DNA from: Ooceraea biroi
Taxonomy: Eukaryota; Arthropoda; Insecta; Hymenoptera; Formicidae
DNA length: 64,000 bases
Reading direction: 5' to 3'
Assembly (NCBI RefSeq): GCF_003672135.1
Contig: NC_039516.1
Location: 6,679,838 to 6,743,837 of the forward strand
The translations under genes and the position numbers were made by a program. Below are positions 36,388-49,900 of this stretch, piece after piece; the first letter of the stretch is position 1; every line of letters begins with the position of its first letter. The notes under the pieces were generated by a model, which searched no databases, was not told the DNA's origin, and was given only the letters and a program-made list of their open reading frames with translations.

Positions 36388-39300
36388 ATGACTGACCACG
36401 TGGCTGATCCGGCGAGGACGCTGCCCGACGACGGCGCTCGCAAGAAGAATCTCTTCAGCAAGGACGAACGGCTGCATCTGCTGAGCATAATGATCAAGTA
36501 CGCGCCGCTGTTAGACGACAAGAGCACGTCGGTGTTCGATCGCAGGGAGATCTGGCGCGCGATCGAGCGCGATTTTCATCAGGCCGGTTTCACCGGCAAG
36601 ACCTCGGCGCAGCTGAAGAAGTACTGGCAGAACTACAAGTACCACGGCAGAAGAGCTCAAGCGGTAAATCGCGTATGTCCGGCTGCGTCCGTGTGCACGT
36701 ACACGTCTCTCCGCGGCTACGCGTGCATGAAATTAGCGTCGACGGGTCGACCTGAAATTCGCCTGCTTAAATGACGCTCGTCTTTTTGCCGTCCCGATCC
36801 GCTCTCGACTGTCTTTCTTATCGCGGTTCTTACCATTTTCCTCTCTGACTTTTCTATTTCCCGTTCCTCTTCGAGAGAGCGCTTCGGGACAACGCTTGAG
36901 ACTAAATCCGTGTAAGATAATAAGTCAGCGGACGTCGACGGAATAAGTTAGCTCGCGCGTTTCCAGCGGATCATTAAGCGTTGCTCAAAAGAGCGATGAC
37001 TCTCGTCCCGCGAGCGTTTTTGCTTTCTACGAGTTACCGCGTACTGAATTTGCGACTATTAAACGGCACGTTCGTGCCAGAATCCTTGAATGCCTGCCAA
37101 AGGTTACTCGCAACTTTGGTTGCATCCTGTTAAGATTTGTTTACGTACTCTTGTTGTTACCATAAATCTTCTGCTTGAGTGTTAAATAAAAAATAACCGG
37201 TGTGACACACCGGTCGATCATAAATCGACTGATGAACAATTACATTGCAGGGCGTGAGGAAATACTCGAATTCAATTCCGAGGGAGGAGATGGCGGAGGC
37301 GCCGCGCCCGGAAGTCCCTAAGAGTAATCTCGCAGTGACGAGGATCACCAAGGAGTCAGCCGCACCCCGCGTTTCCCCTTACCGCGACGTGCCGCTGCAG
37401 AACGTCGTCGTCGAGTCAGGATGTCGTCAGCGTCAGATATACCGAGATAATGGAACGTTCTTCCGGAAATTAAGTGCCACACCGATTCTCCCGACCGGTA
37501 TGCTCCACGCTTATCGCGCCTCTTTAAAGGAATGTCTCCCTTTTTAAGACTCCCCGCGGCGATAATGTGCCCGGTTTAATCTGTCTAGTGATCTCTTTCG
37601 AGCTACAATTGTTCACACACATATACACATACTTTTTCGCAGCCGATCAAGGCCGCGCGCGCGCGAAGCGGGATGGCGCCATTGGGGATCGGTGAATGCA
37701 ACGCTCGAATTACGGTATATGAGAACTTGCGAAACCCGCGAAAGTTATAATCGATATTGCGCGAGCATCGAGTAAATCTCTTTATCAATGACCAGCAGTA
37801 AATCGTGTTAAGTCGACAGTTTGCGAATAACGGAAAATAGGATGCGATTTATTCACCCTATATTTCCCGTGAAAATCAGCGTGCTCGTTTTTCCAAGCGT
37901 GCTGAAAAAAATATTGTGAACTTTTCAATCTCGTAGCGTGCGTCGCGATGATAAGCCTTGCTCTCTTGCGCAAGTGCTAGGCCGTTCTAAGACGACCTAA
38001 GTTTTATTAGCTTCCTTATCCTTATTACCGCTCTGTGTGCTTATCGTCATCGGCGTCGCTCTAAAGAATATTTCGTGCTTCTTTAAACCCGTCAGGTTCT
38101 CGTGAATCGATAAGCTTACCCTCACTGGATTCATTCGATCGTTCCAGGACCGGCGGTCGGCTTTTATCCAGACTCAATAACGCGACTGAGTTCTTTATCC
38201 TTCTTATTATTCCACTCGTTTATCGTGAGTGTATTGAAGAGTATCACGCTTTCCGTTACGCGGAACCTTTCGAGCTTTTATACAGACTACCAGCCGCGAC
38301 TTTAAAAAAACATATCTCTCCGACCATATCGCTTTATGATTTTATCTGACGTTAAACATTCTCCGTTATATATCTTTCTACGTTCGATTCGTGTCAATCG
38401 ATGCGAAATTTAATCAATTTTACAAAGTTCGAAAGTTATAATCGTTCTGCTCGCAAAATACATTTTCTTTTTACAAATTCTACGCTCACGATAAAAAAAG
38501 ATTCAAGTCCGACGATTGTCGGGTAGGAGAGAGATCGATCTCTGTTAACAGATACTATAGAGGTTTATAACTTTTAGATCTAGATTCAATGGAGAAGAAT
38601 CGATTTGACTCGGAGACCTCGCAGAGAAAGAGATCCTCGGGTCAGGTTTACGAGGAGTCAAAGTCATCGGGTGTGATAGACCGTAAGCCGGAGAAACCAA
38701 TAGGCACCGACGTAATAGTATCTAACACCGACGTCTCGAACAATAGCGTGACGGTGTCGGTGATTTATCCTGAAAGAACTGCTGAACCTCTCAGCAGGAA
38801 TCAGACGAAAAGAAAACGCGAGGGTGACATGTCGCTGGACAGATTCTCCTTTCAAAGCAGTCTTATGCCAGGTGAAAGAATTTAATTTCATTTCCGCAGT
38901 TACGTTTTCTTTGCCGACTCTGCGCGCTCCCCATCATGTCAATTTAATAACAGCCGGTGGTACTACTGCCGCGCTGTAACTTTAATGTTTCTTTCAATTT
39001 CTTTCTTTTCACTTGTAATTTTAACCGTTAACGGCGCACAGGACCTTTCGGTTTGCTTATATTTACGTAACGCGGCGGAACTTAATTAAGTGTAAATAAT
39101 ATTTTATCGGGATATCGACGTTATATTTTTCTGTCGCGCTTCTCCGCTTTAATAAATCCATCCTCGTGCGACCGAGCTAAAGGGTCGCAAGAAAGAAAAT
39201 CGAAATTGTCGACAAATCGCTGGCACCTCGCAGCAACAAAAAAATCTCATCCCTTCGTTCAACCACCAGCTGCATCGCCGGGCAAGAAGCACAGGGACAA

Positions 39301-40969
39301 CGATCACTCCATTTTCCCGGCAATTGCGAGCGCGACGAAAGGCCGCTGCTTCTTGCTGCAACCCCGACAGGCTGATAATCGTGGCGAAGTGATTAGTGAC
39401 AAGGAGAATGCGGCTGAAACGTGCCGGAAATTGGAGTCGGCGAAGAATGAATCGATCGTTTCAACGTCGAAATTCATGTCGTGCAGCGAAATTTCGTGTT
39501 CAGCGAGGAAGATCAGATCCGAGGAGAATATTCCGAGAGAAGATTTCGCTGGTGCTGCTGCTGCTGCTGCTGTCGGCGTTACTGCTGTTCCTCCTCATGT
39601 TCGAGATAATCGGGATTCGACGTGCCGCAGTGGGAAATCGCACGAGGAATCGAGAATTCGCGAGAACCCAGCGAATTCGCGAAATCAGCGAGACGAATCC
39701 GACCACGAGACCACGAACGATGCCGCGGAACCACGCACCTCGCTCGGAAATGCGGGATTGTGGGGTCGGGATATGGCCGATTCGGTTCAATGGGAGCTGC
39801 GGAACTACGAACTGAGTCACCGGCTGATGCTGCACCGGCTAGAAGTATGTGATCCCGTGATGCTTCCCGAGTCGCGGAGATTCGAGACCGACTACAAGGG
39901 ATGATTATGTTGCAGACCGAGGAGAAACGGCTGAAAGTGAAAATCGCTGAGATGGCCATTCAGGAGATTCGATTCAGGATCCGGGCACTGAACGAGGACA
40001 TTCGACGCGCGGACGAGCTGCACGAGTTGCATCTGGCACTTGCGACGGCTCAAGCGGTAAGCCGGGTCGGATCCGCGAACACGATATTGCAAAAGCGCAT
40101 TCACCGGGATACTGTCATTCGCAGTCAGTGGCTCCATTAATTTTTTTTCCGCGCTACGTGCGCTAGGTGCACTCACACGCTATCCGATTTTTCGCGAGAT
40201 ATCCGATAATCCGACGTCTCGCCCGAGCGCGAAATTTTCCTACCTGTCGAACATGAATAATCGTCAGAGAAAATAGTTCTTGCAGAAGCGTGCTTCTCCG
40301 CGGATACTCCCTTAATTCACTTTATAACGTTGCGCAAATATAGCATCAACTCGCGCGCCAAGTATCTCGCAATTGTTTAAAATCAAATTATGCTCTCCTC
40401 GTAAAAAGAATTTGTTTAATCTATGACATATCACGCATTAGAAAATCTTAAGTGCTTAAGATACTTATCTTGCGCTCGCGAATTGAAGGCTATATATTTG
40501 AAGAGTGAAGATCGTAGCGTAGGATGAGCGTAGGGTTACTTATATATATATGCCATAAATCTAAAAAGATAATGTACAAAGAAGCTTTATTCTTACCAGC
40601 AGAATGCCCAAGGACTGCGCGTTTGAGGACCACGTAGTTCTAAAAGGACTGGTAGACTTGAAGGATACCAAAGGATACGGCTGTGTGTGCTTGAAGTTAT
40701 TTTTATTAATCACCATCATATCGCATGTCACGATGTCGTCATTTAGAAAAAACGCATGGGACCATACAAAATAACAATGCGCTTAGATTTTTGTGGTAAC
40801 CGAGCAACGTCTCGAGGTCGCGTTATTTTGTTGCGTTCGCTCTCTGCTTCTTTTTCTTTTCTTCTCTTTTTTTTTTCTTTTCATTTTGTCACTGTGACTG
40901 TCGCAGAATCAGAGCAAGCGCAACCATTACAACGGATCGTCGATCGTACAACAAACTACGGAACAATAA
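36388..40969 (+). CDS. Myb/SANT-like DNA-binding domain protein
   Basis: Probable nuclear DNA-binding regulator. Exons 36388-36663, 37251-37497, 38578-38871, 39183-39844, 39916-40056 and 40907-40969 agree in phase, giving 560 residues. Exon 1 encodes a Myb/SANT-like domain (about residues 21-92). Its three-helix pattern is FSKDERLHLLSIMIKYAPLL, then DRREIWRAIERDF, then TSAQLKKYWQNYKYHGRR. This resembles the insect Myb_DNA-bind_5 type (zeste, FSBP relatives). The middle is Ser/Arg-rich and low complexity, with a poly-Ala tract at 39552-39572 from a GCT repeat. Exon 5 is a charged coiled coil (KRLKVKIAEMAIQEI to DELHELHLALATAQA), a likely dimerisation segment. The last exon is chosen for its very long pyrimidine tract and TCGCAG acceptor, giving NQSKRNHYNGSSIVQQTTEQ-stop. 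Alternative acceptors at about 40284 and 40605 or readthrough to 40140 would give other short tails. The exon 2 donor is the least certain. Target genes are unknown. Confidence 0.8.
36664..38577 (+). other. introns 1 and 2 of the Myb/SANT gene
   Basis: Intron 1 is 36664-37250 (GTAAAT...TTGCAG). Intron 2 is 37498-38577 (GTATGC...TTTTAG). Neither holds a recognisable gene. Intron 2 includes CpG-rich DNA (37650-37680) and an AT-richer half (38270-38480). Confidence 0.65.
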
Positions 40970-43900
40970 TTTTATATCACCTAACAAGACGCCTTCTCAT
41001 TCCATCAACACGTATCTTCCTTCCCGCTCCTATCGCTTCACCGAGCTTTTTCCACCCCTCGTTAGACTTTTCGTCGTCTCCTCCTCTTTTCTTCGCTCCG
41101 TACTTAGTGTGCTTCTCCACGTATTTAGTGATTGTTAATAATTATCACAGAAAGTTCGTAAAACAATGATGTTGACGTTTATTAAGTGTACGTGTCTCTG
41201 TTCGTGTTTCCTGCTTCCGTTATGCGCGGGGTGGCTGTGCAATGTCCGGGCGTGTATGTACGTGTACGCGTTTCCGTGGACGTGTCTGTCTGTCGAGAGT
41301 GTACATTATGCTTTTAGACGGAAAAGTTTCGCACGTTGCTGCAAATATAGTAACAGTAGTTAGCGTTAGAGTACATACTAGCGGTATAATAGTAGCGGTA
41401 CAAGTAGCGATAAGTATAACGGTACACATTAGAATAGCCTTCGTGCTTCGCACAGCGCGCTTAGGAATAGTAATTATTTTACTAGTAGAATATACTTTTC
41501 TCTTTTATTTCAATTTGGCATATCGCGAAAGAGGTGTTTCCCTTTCGTGATCGCCGGTGCATAAAACGAGTGCGATAGAGAGAAAGACAGAGAAAAAGAG
41601 AGAGAAAGAGAGAGGGTAATTGCGGAGAGAAATATCGGAAAAAACTCACGCCTCTCTCCCATGCGTATCCCTGTTCAATTCCGTTGCAATTCCGTTACGT
41701 TTGTCGTTTCTCAGAGCGCTTGTCCTCGAAAGTGACTATCGAAGGAAAGGTATGAATAATTCACAACACTCACTGTCGTATTTACACTTTGCGATTTCGC
41801 GATGTAGTCAAAATAGCGTATTTAGCTTGGCCAGTTAACTAAGGGTGGAATTTGAAGTACACCGAGGTTGTTCCGGAACTATTACTTCTTCTTTCGCTCT
41901 TCTCTGCGATCTTTTCCGCTATCTTAATTAACGCATCTTTAAAGAGAATATGACTACACTTTTATCCATAATCTTCTGATTTTCTCCATTAAAAACATTT
42001 CAACGACAAAGTTCTGTTAAAGAGAATTTTTATCAAAATTGATACTTGAATAAATTAAGGATGGGATTTCGTCAACACCGGTGATTATTTCAACAGTGTA
42101 TCTTTAATCATTCGTCAAGACCGACTCATATTACGTTATTTCTGAAGAAAAACTTGGTGCGAAATGGCTAGATAAATGTCATTAGATGAAAGCAGTTGTA
42201 ATAGCTCCGGGCCACTTTACATAATCACATAGATGCTTTTCTTACGTCAACCTTCTATAACTCACGATGAAGTAACGTCCCAGAGCTATTTTTACGCTAC
42301 CGGCGTAGATGTATCGACTCATGTATTGCATCTCCGCGATAACCGATACTTCTCGGAGTGAACTAACGCTCGAGTTTGAGTGACACTCGAGGACAATCGG
42401 GGGATGAGTTATAGAAGATTAAGCCCTGCGAGCTTCCGGAGCCATGTAGGACTGCGGCGATGCATCTCTTCGCCATTGGCAAATACGTCGAACAATGCAA
42501 ATGATATTAAAGCGAGAATGGAAAATGCGGAGCGGAAGTTCTTATTGCGTTCTGGCCTTGCGCGTCAAATGCCGAATTCAATCGTTCGAAACAGTCCCGT
42601 TCGTTTTCGCAGTACACAGTGTTCACGGGAATTTGCGAGACACCCGATGAAAGTTCTGGATTGTCGGTGCCAGCGAGGTGAAAGCGCAATTGCGCGGACG
42701 TCAGCTCGCGGACGGGGTGTATCGTCGGACAGCTTTACCCGCGAAAGCGGCTTTTGTCTCGATAGCGTGCCTCTGAGCCGCTATCGTGAAAGCACCTTTG
42801 TCGCAAATTAGAAGCGGAAACCGCGCGCTTGATTGCGGTATACGTACGGTGTATTCCCGGAAAAGCTATCCGCGAAATGACTAATTTCTCGTTTTCATCG
42901 TAATACGGCAAAATTAAACCCCAAAACAAGAGCAGCGGCTTTAAATTAATTACCGCGATGCGCTCCGAGGGATTCGTGCGCGATTGCCGTGTCACGCATT
43001 ATGCATGGTAAACTGTTACAAGTCGCGGGACAGGACACCGAGAATTGTTTGTTAAGTGAAATTTACATCGGCCGCTCTTGTTTCGCGGTTGTTGACGCTA
43101 TTTAAATGGCATCGAATCGGAGTCGATTGCCGATGCGATTGAAATTATGTTGAATCGTAAAGAATAAACCGCGCTACCACGATACGCGATGGATATCCTA
43201 TCGGCACCGACATTTCGCGCAAATAAATATGTAAATCCGCTTAATGAATACAAATGGAACGATTATCTCGGGTTGGTAATTAGATAATGACCCCCGGGGG
43301 CTCCGCCGCGCGATTACTTTTCGCTCGCACTTCTTTTTTCACTTCCGTCATGCTGATCATGCTCGAGCTCGTTAATCGTTAATTACCAACGTTAACGATG
43401 CCCCACGGACGGCCGCTCGCGAAAAGATGCGCCAGAATGAGAAATTGAGAAGCCTCGCCCGGAGCAGAGGATGGGCACTGTACTTTTCGATCCCCTCCCG
43501 CGCTCCCTTCTCTCTCCTAGCACTTTTCGTCGCGCTCGTTCAACCCCTTTGTCCTCTTTGTACTCCCCCGCCTTCCCCCTCCTTTTCGCGAGTTACGAGA
43601 GAGACCTCCAGCTCGTACAAAGCGTTTACTACGAGAATTCATTTAACACGAAAAGCATCTAAGAATTTCACTAAGCGAGACGTCGGCTCTTACACTTATG
43701 CTTCCCGTTGAAAATCGTAAAAATTGCTTAAAACGACTTTTTTTGTTTACTTAATAATTCCCTTATACGAAGATAAACTTAACACGATACACCGCCGGAC
43801 GTTCGCACGTGCGCTTTTTGTTCCTCGCGCTTCCATTCTTTTCGCCGTAGGGTGCGAGAGTCTTCCCCCTGCGGTCAACGGGGTTAACTTTGCGCCAGAG

Positions 43901-46900
43901 TAGAAAACGGAGAGTATCAGGGATCGGGTGGTTAAGAAAATAATCAACGCGCGGACCGCACGCGGGGGTGTACCCCGCGGATATTGGAAAAGCTAAGCTT
44001 GCTAAAGCTGATGGATTATTTCTTTCCTCATTAAACGCTCCTGTAAAAATCTCTCTCCATTGTGGCGCGTGGTTACTTCTGCTGGCGCAATCTTTCCCCT
44101 CTCGCCCATTCCTTGACACGTCGTCGGTGAGATCGATGCGCGAACGCCGGCGATAGAAATCCCGGTCGAGGCGGTCGCGACAACGATGTCCTTCGCCGTC
44201 TTGCAACTTTTGGCGCAACTGGACTGGCTGCGGACTGGCGTCGAATCGGACGCATTATAGAAAAATAGAACTTTCGATCGCCACGACAACAAATGAAGAA
44301 CTGCGGGAGTAAGAGAGGCTCTTTTCACGGTTGAGCTGATTACTCAAACGGCGGATCATCGTTGGCACCCTGCACCCCGACCATCTCCGCTTGTCATCGC
44401 AATGACTCGTCGCCGAATACGCGTATTAACGCTCGCAACTTGGGCAGAGTTGCACCGACAGTCTGATTGAATCAATCAACTCCAGGTTAGTATGATTCAT
44501 CTCGATGTCCGACCATCTAGATCATAATCCTACTTATGCGAGTTCTCTGATGAATTTGGAGATTGGACTTGATTACGTAACGCTGATGTGACACAAGAGT
44601 TACGGCGAATTAAATTTCACAAACGATAAAACGAGTAAACGAGTGGAGAACGTCTATTTTTTAATTAGTCCGAAATGCACTTTCTTTTAGGAGAATTTTC
44701 AAGTCGTAACTTAGTTATCGGGGTATTTAGTGCCGGAGATTCAAAACTCTGCAAATTTACCGGAGTGTCTTACGTTCTTCTGGAAACTCGACGCAAAGTT
44801 TACGGGAGGAGCCCTGCGAAGGGCTAGAGCGTCGAGTTCGCGTTTAATCGTGTTGGTGCAACCAGCCTTTCAACGACCGCCCGACGGCGATTAAAAACCA
44901 CCCAGCCGTGACCTAACGAAATGTTCCACGGAATTATTGCTAGAGTTCAAGTGATATCCAGGCCGCGTTCGCGCGGTGCAGACTTTAAAGCGGTTTACAT
45001 CCATCTCTTTCGGACAGGTCGGAGCGAGTGCTCCGGAGTTCAGACCATCGACGTTCACGCTTGCTTTCCCTTGGGAAAAATCCTTCCTCTTGCGTCGAAT
45101 AGTCCCTCACTCCGATCTGTCAATGCCTGGAACATGTTCGAGCTGCAATGCATGCTGCAAAAACATGTATCACGACCGCTCTCGCCACGTCCACAATCCC
45201 GCGTGGCAAGCATGCACGCGAGTCATAATCGGAGCGGAGTGCTACCGACAAAAATGTAGAGCTTACGGTACGATACAGCAACGGCAATGCGCAGTCCTTA
45301 CCTCTGAAATGTCTCTGGGTAACGCAGAAGTAGAAAAATAACGAGCTGACGATTCGTCCGGAGTTGCCCGAGTAACTTTTAAAACAAGAGACTGAAAATG
45401 CACAAGTAAGTCAGAAACGACCGTGATAAGGTTGTATCCTTCAAACTGCGAGATATTTACCTAGATACTATCTTATGACGCTACAGCGATGGTAACAATA
45501 GTAATATATCTGTCGAAGAATATAAGTCTACGAGCGGTACGAACGATGAAGACCTTCAACAAATGAGTTTTTGTCGCACACAAGTGCAGTATTTATATTA
45601 CTCTAGGATTTATGCGAAATAGAGTCTTGTCTGTTGGGAAATTTTCAAGTGGTTAAATTAAATCATATATTTGTTACATATTAATTATGTTATATATATA
45701 TATATGTATATATATTTTACATTGCGTAATCAGCTATTTGCCCTTCTTTTTGAACAGTTAAGGTGTGTGTGATGGCTATAAGGATTCAATTGCAATTTGT
45801 TCATACTTCGAAAAGAAAGAAGATAAAGAAAAAAAGGAAACGAGTCAAGAACAGGCTGTACTCTTGATGACTGTATAACGACAGCAGACGACGCTTAGTG
45901 GAGGCGTTGGAAACGAAAAATGATACGGAATTTTTCATGCTTTTGATGACAGGTACCCTCGAATAAATCTCCGCGTGACTTGGCTGCGGGACGTAGGCAA
46001 ATTTGCTCTCTCTCCCGGCGTTGTAAAATACCGGTCGTGAAATACTCGTTATTTAAACGGGGCTACAAGTCTCTCGGAGTCTAATGCGCGGCGCGCGTGC
46101 ACGACACGTGTTGATCTTTTCTGATATTTGTATTCGCGTATTGGGAGAACTTTCGTTCGCAAAGAGGCGAGCGCCACATCTAAGAGTGAGTCCTCTTCGT
46201 TCCATATCGTTAAGGGTGATTAAACAGCGATGCATAACGTAACGATTAGAGCGAGCGACTCCGAGTCGAAGCTTTTGCCAGCAGCAGGATTCGCTTTCTT
46301 GTCCGCGTGTTTCACCAACGCGTGGCGTTTCGCCAACATTTGCCTAATTTTATGTCTCGTCAGTGGTCGAGATGGTTTATTGCACGAATAACACTTTCTG
46401 TTTCTCCGCACGCGTCGTTTGAAATATTTTTCCCGGCTGTTATTGCTTTTACAAGCAATACGCGTTTTTCTCGGGTTTATAAATATTGTCTCTCTCCCGC
46501 TGCCGTTTCACATTGCGAAACGTGAAAACGCTGGAAAATGGCAGGACACTTTCATTGATTCGTCGTCACGCTAGCGCTGCATGGACGATACAGATAGACG
46601 TCGGTGTGTATTCGGAGGCAACGTATGAATGGATATCGAAACGATACAATTGCATGGCGTTTCATAGAAATTTATCTGTTTACGCGCGACTCCGGAATAT
46701 CGTGGGAGGGCGGCGAGTTCCTTGATGTGAGCGCGTTACGGGGCCGGAACTCTGACACCGCGGTAAAGTTCGCAACGTCGCGAAAGTTAGCGAAAGCAAT
46801 TCTCTCAATTGAACGAGTATCGAGAGCGGGTGGGTGTCCCTCTGTCCCGATACAGTATTTCTCTCCGAGAATCACTCGGTCCAGTCGTACGTAAGCGATT

Positions 46901-49900
46901 TCAAAAGGAGGTTACATCGGGGTGTTCTTCGGATCGATCTAACGACGACTAAGCTAGCGCGATTATTGCCGGTTGTCCGCGCCAGCTTCGCCGGTTTAAC
47001 TTTTGCGAGTGCGCGAAACTTGCCATCGAGTTGACTCGGATGATCGAACGGAAAGGGGAGACAAGTTGTCGGGGGATTTTAACTTAAGACCCTTATAAGA
47101 TGCTCCAAGTTGTGCGGCGGCGATCTAGTTGCGCGAAATTCCGATGGCAAACATGACAAATAAATCCCCCGACCAAACGTGGTTAGCAAGTCCGTCTTAC
47201 ATCCGCGGCGATATCGTCGCGGCGAAAAACTTCACTTCACTAGCACTTTCGGTTACAATTAACGCTGTTCCAGGTCAACGAGTCAACGTTATTGTAACGA
47301 CGATCCCGTTCAACTCTTACAGTTCCATTCCATCCACTCTCTTATTACACCGCGAATTAATAGAACTGCGCGCTGGAAGCGTCCGCGCGCAATTCCCGTT
47401 TAATAATCTCGCAATTTCCTCGTGTTCGACGTGTCATGATCGAAGATAGTTGGGACTTAGGCGTCGAGGGCCCTTCATAATTTTATTCGCATTCGATGAA
47501 ACGGAAGAAGAATTCCTCTCGAAAAATGGGACATCACTATTCTCGAGCCACAAATTACGTAAATGGCCAATAGTGGCAATCGAGCGCGGCGGGTTCGCGT
47601 TCTCCGCGCGCGGAAGTCGATCGCAGGTAATAATGTTAATGCCGCGCTTCGCTCGCCGAATAACATTTGCCAATATTATCTCCATCGATGCTCTGCGGCG
47701 CCGTTTAACGAGTCGAGAGACGCTGATGGCAGGCGAAAAAAAAACGGAAAAAGGGATAGTCGCGCGCCCGGGAAGTTTGCCAATATCGGGTCGTTTTGCG
47801 ATGCCTGTCACGCAGAGGAAACGTCCGCGTCATTTCGCCGCGCGAAAACGCGCGCGCGGAACCTCCCCGCTTTCTCGTTCTCCGATATCCAAGAGCGGTT
47901 CGGGTGGCGTTGCAAATATTTGGTCCAGCTAAATAACGGCGATTCATAACAAGCGATTGAGGCATTGCCTTGTCACACTGGCCGGTCCCGCTTCCGACAA
48001 ATTTCGAATATTGACCCGCTCGCTGCCGATCAGTACCGACCTCGGTCGCGCTTCGAGGATTGCCTCGCCGAGACTCGGTCGACAAGAATGGCTAATATTT
48101 GCTCACGAGTAGGCCGCGAGGAACACGCCGCGGATGCAAATCTCGCGACGCAGCTTCGCGGCGTATTATTTGCACAGGATGTTTTGAAAGCATGATGAAA
48201 GTTGCGATACATCGTTAGAATTCTGGCAAAAGATAATGTCTGTGGCGCGCTGATTCTTAAGCGCCTCTCGAGCGATTACGCGACGGACAAACACAATGTC
48301 GAGGCCGTAATGGCTCTCGAGTTTATCGTGGCTGTAATTAATCGCTCCGCTCTTGACTGCTGATCTATTGCAGCACGCCGGCAGCATTTATTCTGGAATT
48401 TCCTGCGCCACGAGCCGTTGTTATCGTAGCGATTTTACTTCGGTACGAAACTTGAATTCGCTAACCACATTGCTGCTCGTTGCATTCATTTCGCATTCCT
48501 TGATGGAGCAACGGATAAAAAGCAATCGGGGGAAAAAGAGCAGAGCGAGCGCGACAAAAGAAATATGCTCAGAAGTAGGAATTGGGTGGAAAATGCCCGG
48601 GAATTTCTCGAATAAAAACATTACAGAAATAAAAGGAAAGATTAAACAGCTCGAATTTCGGCCGGCTGTAAATCGGGAAAATCCGCAGGTAGTCGGGCAA
48701 CGGAATTAGCGGAGGGCAAGAAACGAATCACAACCGCGAGGAATGGCGCTTGCCGTTGAATATATCACGAGGAAAACGAGTTTTTCACCGAATCATCTCT
48801 TTCGAAGAGCCTTAGCTGTCGTTCAAGTCTCACTCGGAAATAAACTTATTCGCGGTCGCCCACTAAAATTCCGGCCACGTGAGAACTTAAGCGGGAACAA
48901 GGGAAAGGGAGCGAGCCGAGTGGAATGGAGGGATGCGGGTGTTGAGGGTGCAGGCACGCGCGCCTTGAATTTATGGCGAGCCGACGCGATGCGAGGTTCC
49001 GCGCCGCTGAAAGATTAAGAAAAGCTGCGGGGGACGAGATACGATCGCTCGTAACGTCGGCCATTGCGAATTCGGCGTCGCGTCGGGAAAAAAGGGGACG
49101 AATAACTGTTGACGCACCCCTTTTGCGACAGAAATGATAAAGATCCTGGCGCAGGGGTAGAAGGGCGTGGTGCAATTTCGAATTTCGATAATATTTTGGG
49201 CGCACGCGCGCGGGCGTTCCTCTTTATGATACGTTTTACGCTTCGGAAATTTGAGACGTTCTGAAGAACGCTTTATTTCAATTTGATACTTCACTTCCTT
49301 CTCTTCCCCCTATCTTTGACATTTTTTAATATTGTTTGGCAGCGCGTTTATAAAGTACGATAAGCGCGGATCACGAGACGCTGCGTCGATGCACCATTTC
49401 GCCAAGAAGATATACTCGCTTTGTCATCTCGAGTGGGAAGCAGCCGCTGTGCGAGGCAGCATCTATCATGATACCAATGTTTGGTGAGCCGCTCATAATT
49501 CTCCGGTTCTCAGGGAGTTACGTGGAGCTCAATGCGGGTCTGCGGATATCTCATCGCAGGTGAAAAATCGAGGAACAAAAGCGCGTGATGCACACAAGTG
49601 CGAAGAGCACGTATCGGATTACATTGTTCTACGTCGTTAAAGCCGCGGCGTTAATGTACTGTCCAAAAAGCGACAAGTTAGCACGAGATTCATGGGAAAT
49701 TCCATTGCATTGTTGCATCACGCAGCTCGCATCCGGAAAAGCGAAATGGATAAACGTTCTTAAATCACTGGCAATGCTGGCTGGGCTTTCGTAATACATA
49801 TATCGTCGTCGCGAAGCTGCATGTGCGCCTCGCAGAATTAACATTTGATTATTATACCGTGCGCAATTTCATTGCGACTCCATCAAATTTATTTTCCCGC

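Noticed and set aside
42380..42811. 143-residue frame in the gene-poor region
   Set aside because: Arg/Ser-rich without motif or splice context. Composition explains it.
47129..48085. Cluster of overlapping frames on both strands
   Set aside because: Several frames are open at once and all are rich in Arg, Ala and Ser, which indicates low stop density in CpG-rich DNA rather than a gene.
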